Shown here one piece after another: positions 1 through 9,460 of a stretch of DNA of 64,000 nucleotides. Source of the stretch: JAMXLO01 sp963850535. GTDB lineage: Bacteria; Pseudomonadota; Alphaproteobacteria; Acetobacterales; Acetobacteraceae. The DNA lies in assembly GCA_963850535.1 (NCBI GenBank), contig CAWKMC010000020.1, forward strand, positions 124,001 through 188,000. Direction: 5' to 3'. The notes beneath the pieces are model-generated. The model saw only the letters and a program-made list of their open reading frames with translations, was not told the origin of the DNA and did no database searches. The number at the start of each line of letters is the position of its first letter. Position 1 is the first letter of the stretch. Position numbers and translations under genes: made by a program.

Positions 1-337
1 GATACAGCGCCAATGCGGCGACATTGCTGGTCGCAACCTCCAGGAACATGGCGGCACCCTCGCGTGAGCCAACCACCGCCTTGGCCTCTCGCAGCAAACA
101 TGTGGCGAACCCCTGTCGGCGAGCGACCGGTGTGACCCCAAGGGTGAGCACCTCGGCCTCATCTGCCACGATGCGGCCCAACAACATGCCGCCGCGCTCC
201 TCGATCAGTCCGAAGGCTCCAGGCAGCGCGAGCTGGAGCCTGATCGCATCCGCGCCCCATGCTTCACGCGGCGGGAACGAAGCGGCGTGAATGGCGGCGA
301 GCGCCGCCGCATGTACCTCTGTCGCCTGAATGATCAT
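1..337 (-). CDS. rimI: Ribosomal-protein-alanine N-acetyltransferase (partial, C-terminus outside window)
   Basis: GNAT acetyltransferase that would acetylate the N-terminal alanine of ribosomal protein S18. The first 112 codons are present from the ATG at 337; the gene runs off the left edge. Visible GNAT features are the beta strand EAEVLTLGVTP followed by the acetyl-CoA-binding loop ARRQGFATCLL, and EVATSNVAALALY, which matches the usual conserved EV..SN..A..LY segment. The start overlaps the tsaB stop as ATGA, so the two are translationally coupled; rimI next to tsaB is a common bacterial arrangement. Family assignment is firm; the exact substrate is inferred from context. Confidence 0.88.
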   Translation of the reverse strand, partial: MIIQATEVHAAALAAIHAASFPPREAWGADAIRLQLALPGAFGLIEERGGMLLGRIVADEAEVLTLGVTPVARRQGFATCLLREAKAVVGSREGAAMFLEVATSNVAALALY

Positions 338-1008
338 CCGCCGGGCGGCGGACGGAGGCCACCGGACGGTAATTTTGCCGCTGGCGGATCGATGTAGAGG
401 GGCTGAACGGGTAGCGGGCGCAGGCCCCGCCTAAGGCGGCGCATGGCGACCATCGCGATATGGCGTGCGATCGGCAGGCGAGCATCAGTCAGCATCACGT
501 CGAAATCGCGAGCGGCCAACTTGGCGGCAGCGGGGGCAGCGGCATCACCGGCCAGCGCGACCTTGCCCGAGGGCGTCGGCAGCGCCTCGAGCAGTTCCGC
601 AGTGATCTGACCATCGCGCTCCAAGAATACGCGACCGCGTCGGCTGTCGATCGCAACCCATAGCTGACGCTCGCCCAGGTGCGGGAGTGAATCGGCCAGC
701 GCCTCGCCCACCGTCACGCCAATCACCGGTACGCCGGCGGCAAGCGCAAGCCCGTGCGCTAGGGCAAGACCGGCACGGATGCCGGTGAAGCCGCCTGGCC
801 CGACAGTGACCGCGACCAGGTCAAGGGACGTGGCAGCAGTCCCGGCCTCGGTGAGAACATCGCGCGCCAACACCGGGAGCAGTGCTGCGTGTCCCTGGGT
901 CGCCTCAACCTGGCGAAGCGCTGAAACGTCACCGCTGACCACCACTGCGGCGGCGCAACGTGCCAGGGCTGAATCGAGCGCAAGAACACGCACGCGGGGA
1001 CAGAGCAT
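334..1008 (-). CDS. tsaB: tRNA threonylcarbamoyladenosine biosynthesis protein TsaB
   Basis: Partner subunit of TsaD in formation of t6A37 on ANN-decoding tRNAs. The 224-residue length is normal for the family. The N-terminus carries the ASKHA nucleotide-fold strand LALDSALARCAAAV, and the family hallmark GPGGFTGIRAGLALAHGLA follows near residues 70-90. TsaB lacks the metal-binding histidines of TsaD, and none are seen here. The gene is third in a compact minus-strand operon nfu, nitroreductase, tsaB, rimI, six bases after the nitroreductase stop and overlapping rimI by four bases. Confidence 0.93.
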   Translation of the reverse strand: MLCPRVRVLALDSALARCAAAVVVSGDVSALRQVEATQGHAALLPVLARDVLTEAGTAATSLDLVAVTVGPGGFTGIRAGLALAHGLALAAGVPVIGVTVGEALADSLPHLGERQLWVAIDSRRGRVFLERDGQITAELLEALPTPSGKVALAGDAAAPAAAKLAARDFDVMLTDARLPIARHIAMVAMRRLRRGLRPLPVQPLYIDPPAAKLPSGGLRPPPGG

Positions 1009-1014
1009 GCATGC

Positions 1015-1602
1015 CTAGAGCAGCACGCACGCTTCCTCGAAATCCAGGCGCGGGGAACGCGGGAACAGGCCCGCGGGATCCCCATGGCCGAGATTGCAGA
1101 GAAAATTCGACCGCCAGCCGCGATCAGTCAGGAAGAGTTCGTCGACCATGGCATTGTCGAAACCAGACATGGGTCCCGTGTCCAGGCCCAGTGCACGCGC
1201 GGCCAGAATCAGATAGGCGCCTTGCAGGGTGCCGTTGCGGAATGCGGTGCTGGCGGCGAGGGCGTCGTTGTTGGTGAACCACGACATTGCGTCCGAATTG
1301 TGCGGGAACAGCTTCGGCAGCTTTTCGAAGAATCTGGGATCATACGCGACTATTGCGGTCACCGGCGCCGCCAGCGTCTTCTCCCGATTGCCGCCCGACA
1401 GCGCCGGGGCAAGCTTCTCTTTCGCGTATCTGGTTCGCAGGAAGAGGAACCGCGCCGGTGACGAATTGGCCGAGGTCGGTCCCTGCTTCAGCAGCGCGTG
1501 CAGCGCCCGTAATTCATCGTCGGTGACCGGCTGGTCGGTGAACCTGTTGTGGGTGCGGGCCTGGCGGAACAGCAGGTCGAGTGCGTAGGCGTCGAGGAGC
1601 AT
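1015..1602 (-). CDS. Nitroreductase-family protein, RutE / malonic semialdehyde reductase type
   Basis: FMN-dependent NAD(P)H oxidoreductase, 195 residues. The N-terminal RQARTHNRFTDQPV and the segment GPTSANSSPARFLFLRT are characteristic of the RutE/HadB branch of the nitroreductase fold. In this branch the best-known reaction is reduction of malonic semialdehyde to 3-hydroxypropionate in uracil breakdown. No other rut genes are nearby, so the substrate is uncertain. It begins three bases after the nfu stop and precedes tsaB, so it is probably co-transcribed with both. Confidence 0.82.
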   Translation of the reverse strand: MLLDAYALDLLFRQARTHNRFTDQPVTDDELRALHALLKQGPTSANSSPARFLFLRTRYAKEKLAPALSGGNREKTLAAPVTAIVAYDPRFFEKLPKLFPHNSDAMSWFTNNDALAASTAFRNGTLQGAYLILAARALGLDTGPMSGFDNAMVDELFLTDRGWRSNFLCNLGHGDPAGLFPRSPRLDFEEACVLL

Positions 1603-1605
1603 CTA

Positions 1606-2166
1606 TCAGAAGTCGACCTGCTCGACCGAGACGACCTCCGGCACGAAATGCCGCAGCATGTTTTCGATGCCATGCTTCAACGTGGCGGTGGAGGACGGAC
1701 AGCCGGAGCAGGCGCCCTGCATATGCAGCCGGACCACGCCCTCGCGATAGCCGCGGAACACGATGTCGCCACCATCACCGGCCACGGCCGGACGCACCCT
1801 TGTGTCCAGCAGCTCCTTGATCTGAGCAACGATCTCTTCGTCCTCGGGAGCGACCTCCTCGGCAAGGTCCTCGCCGCTGTCGCCCTCGACCACCGGCCGA
1901 CCGGCAACGAAGTGATCCATGATGGTCGCCAGCACCTGCGGCTTCAGCGCCTGCCATCCGGTCTCTTCGGTCTTCGTGACCGTGATGAAGTCGCCGCCAA
2001 GGAAAACGCGCGCCACGCCAGGCAGGTCGAACAGGGCCATCGCCAACGGGCTGCGCTCGGCGGAGACGGGCGTGGCAAAATCGGCAGTGCCCGTTCCCAT
2101 GACGTAGCGGCCCGGGAGGAACTTCAGGGTGGCAGGATTGGGCGTGCCCTCGGTCTCGATGAACAT
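1606..2166 (-). CDS. NifU-like Fe-S scaffold/carrier protein (Nfu family)
   Basis: Carrier of [4Fe-4S] clusters to apo-proteins. An Nfu N-terminal domain starts immediately (MFIETEGTPNPATLKFLPG) and the C-terminal NifU domain contains the cluster-binding CxxC in GACSGCPSSTATLKHGIENM. I chose the ATG at 2166 because the Nfu_N consensus starts there; an upstream in-frame ATG at 2187 would add only seven unconserved residues. The 186-residue length is typical of alphaproteobacterial Nfu. First gene of the nfu-rutE-tsaB-rimI operon. Confidence 0.92.
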   Translation of the reverse strand: MFIETEGTPNPATLKFLPGRYVMGTGTADFATPVSAERSPLAMALFDLPGVARVFLGGDFITVTKTEETGWQALKPQVLATIMDHFVAGRPVVEGDSGEDLAEEVAPEDEEIVAQIKELLDTRVRPAVAGDGGDIVFRGYREGVVRLHMQGACSGCPSSTATLKHGIENMLRHFVPEVVSVEQVDF

Positions 2167-2263
2167 TTTGCTGGCCTCGTGGTGCAACGGGAAACCGGAC
2201 CTCAGCGGTCCGGTCGCTGCGCGTTACATCGGCAGAATCCCTGGCGATGACAAGGGGCGGCGA

Positions 2264-3079
2264 TCAGTCAGCCGCAGCTGAGATCCCGCCCATTCGGCCA
2301 TCAGCGACGTAGGCCTGCACGGCCGAGGCGAAGTCCTCGAAGATGCGCCGGGAGACGATATCGGTCCGCCAGTCGTTCTCGGGATGCCATTGCACGCCGA
2401 CGGCGAAGCCTGGAACGGGGCCGGCGGCTGTGGCAAGCACCTGCACGGCCTCGATGGTGCCGTCCGGAGCAATACCCTCGGCGCGTAAGCCAGGCGCCAG
2501 TTTGTTCACACCCTGGTTGTGCAGCGAGTTGACCGCGATTTCAGTGGTTCCGGCCAGACGGTGCAGCCAGCCGCCGGGGGTGACCCGGATTGCGTGCGCC
2601 TTGCCGATCCGCACCTGTCTTGAAGCGACCATCGGCGAGGAGTGATCGATCCGGTCCGGCAGATCCTGGAGCCGCTGGTGCAGTGATCCACCCAGAGCCA
2701 CGTTCAGTTCCTGGAACCCGCGGCAGATAGCCAGCACCGGCACCCCACGCCCCACTGCGGCGCGGATAAGCGGCAGCGTCGTGCTGTCTCGCGCCATATC
2801 CTCCCATGTGCCTTCAGCATGCGGCGGACCGTCGTAATAGCTGGGGTGGACGTTCGACCGGCTGCCGGTGAGCATGATCCCATCCAGGCGTTCCAGCAGC
2901 GTCTCTATATCCGCGGTCGGACCGTTCGCTGGGACCAGAACCGGCACGCCGTGCAACAGCTGATCGGTCGTCTCGACATAGGTGTTGGAGGCGGCATGGT
3001 TCGGCATCGCGAAAATGCCGAACTGCTTGGTGCAGCAACTGATGCCGATTAGCGGCTTGACGACCCGGGCGGACCTCAT
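2264..3079 (-). CDS. Gamma-glutamyl-gamma-aminobutyrate hydrolase family protein (peptidase C26, PuuD-like)
   Basis: Class-I glutamine amidotransferase-like hydrolase of 271 residues. The nucleophile elbow VLAICRGFQELNVALGG carries the catalytic cysteine and GVQWHPEN carries the catalytic histidine and glutamate. The family removes gamma-linked glutamate, for example from gamma-glutamyl-GABA in putrescine catabolism. The start at 3079 (MRSARVVKPLIGISC) is preferred because family homology begins at KPLIGISC; the reading frame continues 25 codons upstream. No other puu genes are adjacent, so the physiological substrate is not shown. Confidence 0.88.
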   Translation of the reverse strand: MRSARVVKPLIGISCCTKQFGIFAMPNHAASNTYVETTDQLLHGVPVLVPANGPTADIETLLERLDGIMLTGSRSNVHPSYYDGPPHAEGTWEDMARDSTTLPLIRAAVGRGVPVLAICRGFQELNVALGGSLHQRLQDLPDRIDHSSPMVASRQVRIGKAHAIRVTPGGWLHRLAGTTEIAVNSLHNQGVNKLAPGLRAEGIAPDGTIEAVQVLATAAGPVPGFAVGVQWHPENDWRTDIVSRRIFEDFASAVQAYVADGRMGGISAAAD

Positions 3080-3166
3080 CGAGAGAGAATATTCGGCGAT
3101 CCTTGCGGCAAAATGAAGACGTTTTTCGCCATGGCGGGCATGAAAGGACCGCAATGTACGCCGGTG

Positions 3167-3802
3167 TTACCCGTTGGCTCCAGGCTGGAAAATGCGAGGA
3201 TCTATGAACTGGAACAACTTCTGGTCGAACTGGCCGCCTAGTTCCACGTTGTAGAGCGTCACAGTGGTCTGCTGGCGCTGCGCATCGGTAACAGTCCACT
3301 GCCGCAGCGTCAGCGGATTGTCCGCAAAAATCAACGTAAGCGTGCCATCGCCTGGCGAAGCGGCGCGAATGAGGCTGAGCTGGATCTGGCCCGGCAAGTG
3401 CTGCATGCCGGTGACCGTCACATCGCCGCCGAGTTGGACGTGATCGGCCAGCAGGATGCCCAAGGGCGTCTGACCGATTGGGATGTTGGTGGTCTGGTTC
3501 AGCGACTTGTCATGAAAGACGACCAGGCCATGGCCGGCGACCAGCAGCAGGGGGCTTGGCGGGTCGTACTGGAACCGCATACGGCCGGGCCGGTCCAGCC
3601 ACACCGTGCCCTGCGTGATGGCCCCGCTTGGCGCCACTTGCAGAAAGTGCGCCTTCATGGTCCGCAATCCGTCAAGGTAGGCCGTGATCCTGGCCATGTC
3701 GGCGCGGTCCTGCGGCGTCGGTTCGAACCGAGGCTGCGCATTTGGGATCGCCGGGACAGCAATTAGTCCAGCGAACAGGCCAAGCAGAGAGCGTCGCTTC
3801 AT
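3167..3802 (-). CDS. lolA: Outer-membrane lipoprotein carrier protein LolA family
   Basis: Periplasmic chaperone expected to ferry lipoproteins from LolCDE to the outer membrane. From the ATG at 3802 the protein is 211 residues, starting with a signal peptide (MKRRSLLGLFAGLIAVPAI) and followed by a LolA fold: ITAYLDGLRTMKAHFLQVAP, GTVWLDRPGRMRFQYDPPSP and LLVAGHGLVVFHDKSLNQTT. The frame is open more than 100 codons further upstream, but that part has no signal peptide at its start and overlaps the divergent regulator gene. In alphaproteobacteria lolA is often beside ftsK or xthA; here its neighbour is a divergent LuxR-type gene. Confidence 0.88.
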   Translation of the reverse strand: MKRRSLLGLFAGLIAVPAIPNAQPRFEPTPQDRADMARITAYLDGLRTMKAHFLQVAPSGAITQGTVWLDRPGRMRFQYDPPSPLLLVAGHGLVVFHDKSLNQTTNIPIGQTPLGILLADHVQLGGDVTVTGMQHLPGQIQLSLIRAASPGDGTLTLIFADNPLTLRQWTVTDAQRQQTTVTLYNVELGGQFDQKLFQFIDPRIFQPGANG

Positions 3803-3927
3803 CCACGTCATGTGGCGCCACTCGGTGCAGTTTGCAAACCGTTCATGCGGCCGTTGCCGCACGGTTCGGGTGTGTCCGGAGGTGGCGACAACAAGTTGTA
3901 GCATTAGGGCGATAATAATTTGAACCA

Positions 3928-4725
3928 ATGGGTTGGTTATTAGGACGACACCAACCTCCGGACGCATTGAGCGGAGAACGCAGAAGTGGATGGTATGGCT
4001 CACATCGTGCCGCTCGGCCGCGAGTTCGAGGCGGACGACATCATTTTTCCGCCAACCCAGAGGAGGGAATTCGCGTCGGGTTGGTCGATTGTCTCGCGTT
4101 GACCCGCGATTGCCTGACCCTGGCGTTCGCCTCGGCGTTTCCTGGTGTACACATGGTGCCGTTTGCGACACCCGAGGAATGCATCGGCGCGACCGTCATA
4201 GAGGTTGACGTTATCCTCTATCATTCGCATGAGGACATGGCACCGGGTACGTCCGGCCTGCGAGCCGTGAAGCAGCTTTGTGCGGCACTCCCACATATTC
4301 CGGTTGCAGTGCTTTCAAGTTATGCATGCGCCGTTGAGCCACGCCATCTCCGTGCCGCGTTGGCCGCAGGCGCGCGCGGGTTCATTCCAGGCACCAACAC
4401 AAACATCCAGCTTGCTGCCGCAGCGCTTCGGCTGGTCAGGCAGGGCGGCAGCTTCGCGCCGTTCGATCTCTTGACCAGCGATAAGCGTGGTCGCACCGAA
4501 GTCACCGAAAGTGCCGAGTCCAAGCTCACCCCGCGAGAGAGCGAGGTCTTGTCATGTATGCGGCGGGGTCAGGCGAACAAGATCATCGCCTACGAGCTCA
4601 CCGTGACCGAGAGCACGGTCAAGGTGCATATCCGCAACATCATGCGGAAGATGGGCGCCACCAATCGCACGGAGGCGGTCTACAAGTCGCAGCAGCTCTG
4701 GCGCGACGCAGGCATCGAACCTTGA
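3928..4725 (+). CDS. LuxR-family DNA-binding regulator with degenerate receiver domain
   Basis: The C-terminus is a clear GerE/LuxR HTH: LTPRESEVLSCMRRGQANKI, then STVKVHIRNIMRKMGATNRT. The preceding roughly 120 residues (from IRVGLVDCLALTRDCLTLAF) have receiver-like secondary structure, but the usual phospho-acceptor Asp is absent: the beta3 end reads DVILYHSHED. Phosphorylation-independent or ligand control is therefore inferred. The first roughly 48 codons look non-coding. In another frame an ATG at 3995 gives MAHIVPLGREFEADDIIFPP, a more convincing N-terminus, which would need one frameshift near 4070. Divergent from lolA; target genes unknown. Confidence 0.75.
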   Translation: MGWLLGRHQPPDALSGERRSGWYGSHRAARPRVRGGRHHFSANPEEGIRVGLVDCLALTRDCLTLAFASAFPGVHMVPFATPEECIGATVIEVDVILYHSHEDMAPGTSGLRAVKQLCAALPHIPVAVLSSYACAVEPRHLRAALAAGARGFIPGTNTNIQLAAAALRLVRQGGSFAPFDLLTSDKRGRTEVTESAESKLTPRESEVLSCMRRGQANKIIAYELTVTESTVKVHIRNIMRKMGATNRTEAVYKSQQLWRDAGIEP

Positions 4726-4734
4726 CGGGCGCGA

Positions 4735-6834
4735 TCAATCGCCGACTTCGATCACCGCATCCACCGCGAACGCGCCTTGTCCTTCCGGCATGGCGAAAAC
4801 CGGGTTGAGGTCGATCGACTGCAGACGCGGGCCAGCAGCGGCGGCGAATGCGGACAATCGGGCGAGTGTGTGGGCAAGCGCCTTGATGTCGGCTTTCGGT
4901 CGCCCGCGCGCGCCCAGCAACAGCGGTGCGCCCTTGATCGAACGGATCATCTGCTCGGCCACGTCGTCGCCGAAGGGGCAGCGGCGGAACACCACGTCCT
5001 TCATCACTTCGACGAAGATGCCGCCCAGGCCGAACATCGCGATCGGTCCGAACACCGGATCGCGGTGAATACCGAGGATGCACTCAACACCGCCTTGCAG
5101 CTGCTTTGCCACCAGCACGCCTCCGATGCGTGCCTGCGGGGCGGCGCGTTTGGCGCGGGTGATCAGCAAATCGTAGCCGTCGCGCACCGCGGCGCGGTCG
5201 GCGACATTCAGCAGCACGCCACCAATTTCCGATTTGTGCGTGATGTCGGCTGACAGGATCTTCATCACAACGGGGAAGCCGAACAGGTCAGCCGCGGCCA
5301 CAGCAGCGTCCGCGCTGTCGCAGGCCTGTTCGGGCGCCGACTGGATTCCGGCGGTGGCCAACAGGCGCTTGGCCTCTGCCTCGCTCGGGGTGGTGCCTGG
5401 CAGATTGAAATCCGGCGCTTTGGGGGCGGGCGCGGCGGTCGGTGCTGCAAATGCGGCCCCGAAGCGACCCATCGCTGCGATCGCTGTCACCGCGCGTGTT
5501 GGGTCCTCATGCACGCACCAGCCATCGGCTTCCAGTTCGGCACGGCGCTCGTCGGTGGTGATTACCGACAGCACGTAGAGCCGGTCGGAATACGCCTCAC
5601 GCACCTTGTTGATCTGCTCGCGGATGCCCGGCCAGCGGCGCGACGACGCGGTCATGCTGAAGAAGCCGAGGACCGATGCATAGCCACCTTCCTTCACCAT
5701 CGCCTCGGTGAAGGTGTGAATCAGATCGACATTGTTGCTGACCTGCGCGGTGGCATCGACCGGATTGCGCGGGGCGCAGAACGGTACCAGGTCGCGCAAC
5801 ACCTTCTGCGTGTCCGTTGGCATCTCCGGCATCGGCAAGCCTACGGCATCTGCGACATCGCTCATCAGCACGCCGGCGCCACCCGAGACGGTGATCACGC
5901 CCAGTGTGTTGCGCGCCGGATAGATCTTGCGGGTTGCAGTGTGGGCGATGTCCAGCATCTCTTCGGAGTTGCGCGCGCGCACCACGCCGAACTCATTCAT
6001 CACCGCTTCGGTCACTGCATCGTCGCCGGCGATCGATGCGGTGTGCGACTTCGCCGCCTTGCCACCGAGTTCGCTGCGCCCGACCTTCTGCATGACGATC
6101 GGCTTCTTCGCCGCACGCGCCGCCTCGAACGCGGCTATCAGGCCAGGCGCTTCGCGGATGCCTTCGGCGTAGACCGCGATCACGTCGACTTCGGGATTTT
6201 CCGCCAGCCAGCCGATGCACTCGCCGACCGTCACGTCCGCCTCATTGCCGGTCATGATGCAGAGCGACGCGCCGATGCCGCGATTGCGCGCCAGCGTGTA
6301 GAGATGCGTGCCATACGCACCGGACTGTGAAGCGATGCCAATGCGCCCTGGCACCGGCCAGCCGCTGTCGAACGAGGAGGAGAACGTGGCGTAATAGGCG
6401 GTGCGCGCATCGAACACGCCAAGGCAGTTGGGCCCGAGGATGCGCATGCCGTGCTTGCGCGCGGCGGCGACCATGCGGTGCTGCGCGGCCTCGCCCGCTT
6501 CATCCATTTCTGCGAAGCCGGCAGTGAACATCACGGCCGCCTTGACGCCACGTTCGGCGAGTTCGGTGATGGAATTCTCGGCGATCTCGGCGGCGATGGC
6601 GACAATGGCGACATCGGGAGTTTCGGGCAGCGCTGCGACGGAGGGATACGCCTTGAGGCCCTGCACTTCGGCGCGGTTTGGGTTGATCGGGTATAGCGCG
6701 CCCTGAAAGCCCTGCGCCTTCATGTAGGCCAGTGGCCGGCCGCTGATGCGGGTCGGATCGCTGGAGGCGCCCAGCACAGCAACGGAGCGTGGGGCGAACA
6801 GCGGCGTCAGGCTGGCAAATCTGGCGTCAGGCAT
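4735..6834 (-). CDS. ADP-forming acyl-CoA synthetase (fused alpha and beta domains)
   Basis: NDP-forming acetyl/acyl-CoA synthetase of 699 residues, interconverting acyl-CoA + ADP + Pi with acid + CoA + ATP. Order: CoA-binding Rossmann domain (SVAVLGASSDPTRISGRP), succinyl-CoA-ligase-like domain including KSHTASIAGDDAVTEAVM with the histidine that is phosphorylated in this family, and a C-terminal ATP-grasp domain (FPVVMKILSADITHKSEIGG, then MFGLGGIFVEVMKDVVFRRC). In proteobacteria such fusions serve acetate, propionate or aromatic-acid activation; the substrate cannot be read here. It ends ten bases after the convergent regulator gene and stands alone transcriptionally. Confidence 0.92.
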   Translation of the reverse strand: MPDARFASLTPLFAPRSVAVLGASSDPTRISGRPLAYMKAQGFQGALYPINPNRAEVQGLKAYPSVAALPETPDVAIVAIAAEIAENSITELAERGVKAAVMFTAGFAEMDEAGEAAQHRMVAAARKHGMRILGPNCLGVFDARTAYYATFSSSFDSGWPVPGRIGIASQSGAYGTHLYTLARNRGIGASLCIMTGNEADVTVGECIGWLAENPEVDVIAVYAEGIREAPGLIAAFEAARAAKKPIVMQKVGRSELGGKAAKSHTASIAGDDAVTEAVMNEFGVVRARNSEEMLDIAHTATRKIYPARNTLGVITVSGGAGVLMSDVADAVGLPMPEMPTDTQKVLRDLVPFCAPRNPVDATAQVSNNVDLIHTFTEAMVKEGGYASVLGFFSMTASSRRWPGIREQINKVREAYSDRLYVLSVITTDERRAELEADGWCVHEDPTRAVTAIAAMGRFGAAFAAPTAAPAPKAPDFNLPGTTPSEAEAKRLLATAGIQSAPEQACDSADAAVAAADLFGFPVVMKILSADITHKSEIGGVLLNVADRAAVRDGYDLLITRAKRAAPQARIGGVLVAKQLQGGVECILGIHRDPVFGPIAMFGLGGIFVEVMKDVVFRRCPFGDDVAEQMIRSIKGAPLLLGARGRPKADIKALAHTLARLSAFAAAAGPRLQSIDLNPVFAMPEGQGAFAVDAVIEVGD

Positions 6835-6995
6835 GATTTCAGACGTTCCCGATAGTGCTTACCCTTCCAGTGTGACCGCGGGGTGACGGGGCGGCAAGTG
6901 TTACGGATGAGCACCGTCATCATCTGCGCCGCAGCGTACAGGCTCCCAGCATTTGCTCGGGGTCGGTCAAACCACAATATCGGGTGCAGTCGTGC

Positions 6996-7578
6996 CTACG
7001 TCAAATTCGTCGTGCGATAGGCATCCAGCAGCGGCGCTGCGAAGCCGATGCTGCTCAGCCGCAGTTGGCCATCTGCGGCCACGGCCTCGGGCACTGCCAG
7101 CCATGCGCCATCTGGCGCAAGCCTCAGCACCTCGGCGGGGACCGCAGTCGAATGCAGCACCACAATCCCTGCTACTGTCGAAATCGACCTATAGGCATGA
7201 ACATTGGCGCGCGTCTTCGACACGTTGGTCGGTGACAGGATCTCGATCAGGGCCAGCGGTTGGTGCATCAGGTGTTCACCCGTGGGTGGTGAACAGGTAA
7301 TGCCGAGGTCCGGGACCAGACAGTTGTCCTCAGAGCGCTCAGCGGGAACAACACCAGGAGCGGTGACAATCCGGCAGTGGCCGCCACATGCATCGAGATG
7401 CACACCGATAAGCTGTGACAAGCGTGACTGGATCGAGCCACGAGCGTCGGAGGCCGGCACCATCATCTCGGGCTCGCCGTCTCGCAGCTGCCATAGCCCA
7501 TGGCAGTGGTCCGGCGGTTCCCAGGTGAGGAACTTTGGCGACCGTCATGCGCGGCGGGATTTTCAGCGCGGTAGACAC
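6996..7578 (-). pseudogene. Uma2-family (DUF820) endonuclease-like gene with N-terminal frameshift
   Basis: Residues encoded from 7466 down match Uma2-family PD-(D/E)XK-like proteins: VPDLGITCSPPTGEHL then PLALIEILSPTNVSKTRANV. The family N-terminus is upstream but in another frame: a GTG at 7578 or ATG at 7546-7548 opens an ALKIPPRMTVA stretch, then an extra base near 7534-7538 is needed to continue as KFLTWEPPDHCHGLWQLRDG. Without the correction the longest intact frame starts at 7466 and lacks about 30 residues. These genes are usually numerous in their genomes and of unknown cellular role. Indel error and true decay are both possible. Confidence 0.7.
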
Positions 7579-7648
7579 ACCGGCAAGATGCGCGCTCGGC
7601 CGACGACCTTCAAGCCGCATCGGCGCCCCTCGCACTGACCTGCCTACT

Positions 7649-9441
7649 TCAACCCTCCCAGCCTGCCTTGCGCAGACCGTCGAGCAAATGCTCGTGCTCC
7701 TCGGGTCGGAACCAAGGCGGTCGTTTCCGAACGTAACGGTCGAAACCCTGTGGGGATATAGACACCGCCTCATGCAATGCCTCACGGGCCTCGCTGGTTC
7801 TGCCCTGCTGGCCCAGTGCCGCTGCCAGCCAGCGATATGGCTGGGGATAGCCTGGATACGCCGCTATCGCCCGCCGCGAAGCCTCGACAGCGTTTCCATA
7901 ATCATGCTCGAAGTAATAGGAAGTCTCGATCTGGTGCATGAAGAGCGCATTGCGTGGATCACGTGGGTTCAGTCGCAGCGCGGTCCGCAGGTATCTCGTG
8001 CTTCGGAACCACGGCCGCTCCACGCGAGCAGGAGACCTTGAATACCATTTGCCCACGTCGAATTCTCGTTGCATTCGAGAGCGAATGCCAGTCGCTGGGA
8101 CACGCCCGCACGGTTTCCTTCGAGCAGTGTGGCGAAGGCGAGTGCGGCATGAGCCTCGGCATCATTCGGAGCATACTCGACGGCCTTCAGCGCAGCCGTT
8201 TTTGCCAGCCCGATTGTCTCATCAAGCGGACGCAGAGCGTGCACCGCACCTGCTTCGGTATACGCCAGCGCCAGATTGGAGTACACCGCCGCAAACGTTG
8301 GGTCCAGGCTAATGGCTTGTTCCAAGAACCGCGTGGCTCGCTCGCTATCGGCACCGCTGAACTTTGACATATGCCATAGGCCGCGCTGATAGCCTTGCCA
8401 GGCACCAAGGCTTTCCGGCGGCCTGCGCAGCGCTCGCCTTTGCTCCGCGTCCGCGACCGCAGGGTGGATTGCCGCTACCACCGCGGCCGTGATCTCATCC
8501 TGGACCGCAAAGACGTCTTGGAGCGCGCGATCATAGCGCTCGGCCCAGATGTGATTGCCAGTTTCTGCGTCAACCAACCGCGCGCCGACGCGAACCTGCG
8601 CGCCGCTGCGGCGCACGCTGCCTTCCAGCACATAGCGCACACCCAGTTCGCGGGCGACCTGCTTGATATCGATCGACAGTCCTCGGTAGGTGAAGCTGGA
8701 ATTGCGCGCGATGACGAACAACGAATGGCTGCGCGACAGCTCAGTGATGATATCGTCAGCGATCCCGTCCGAGAAATACTCCTGTTCCGGATCACCGCTC
8801 ATGTTAGTGAAGGCGAGCACGGCAATCGAGGGCTTGCCCGGCAACGGCAAGGGGTCGCTGGTGCCTTGCACGAGAGTCTGCTCGACCGGCGTCGGCGTGT
8901 CGGCGGTGCGCAGCACGAATGCCTCAACCGGCCGGCTGATGTTCTTCAGATCGAGCGCCCCGAGCGCGTCAAATGCCAGGTCAAGCCGCCCATGTATGTG
9001 ATCGCGCACCGAGCGCGACACGCAGATGCCACCCGGAGGGCACTCGGCCTGCAGTCGCGACGCGACATTCACTGCATCCCCATGGAGGTCAGTCCCGTTG
9101 GCGATCGCGTCGCCGATGTTGATCCCGACGCGAAAACGGATGGCCCGATCAGGCGGTCGGTCTCCGTCGTGGATCGGCATCTGCTGCTGCACCTGTACGG
9201 CACAGCGCACGGCGCCATCGATACTGTCGAACACCACCAGCAAGGAGTCGCCACCGGTCTGCACAATCCTGCCGCCGTGCTCCTCGATGGCCGGGTCGAT
9301 CAGATTGCGACGCAGCGCGCGCAGCCGTTCCAGCGTCCCCGCATCGTCAAGGCCGATCAGCCGGCTGTAGCCGACCATGTCGGCATACATAACGGCGATC
9401 AGCTTCCGTCTTGCCGGCTCAGGTTCCTGAGTCACCGACAT
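7649..9441 (-). pseudogene. Class III adenylate/guanylate cyclase with TPR tail, frameshifted (copy 1)
   Basis: N-terminal class III cyclase domain: metal-binding Asp in AVMYADMVGYSRLIG and GGDSLLVVF, and the transition-state Asn/Arg in DLHGDAVNVASRL. An adenylate-cyclase-associated region follows (KPSIAVLAFTNMSGDPEQEY, then DIITELSRSHSLFVIARNSS), then TPR helices. The frame that starts at ATG 9441 ends prematurely after GSEARDTCGPRCD. One missing base near 7993-7996 restores GSEARDYLRTALRLNPRDPR and continues to the stop at 7649. The usual substrate-specifying Lys (VKTTGDG in relatives) is Gln here (IVQTGGDS). Last of three consecutive cyclase genes on this strand. Confidence 0.85.
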
Positions 9442-9460
9442 CGTGGGCCGCCTCGCACAC

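Noticed and set aside
5509..6330. Long plus-strand open frame of 273 codons inside the acyl-CoA synthetase gene
   Set aside because: Antisense to a clear CDS, with Arg/His/Asp-rich composition typical of shadow frames in high-GC DNA and no recognisable domain.
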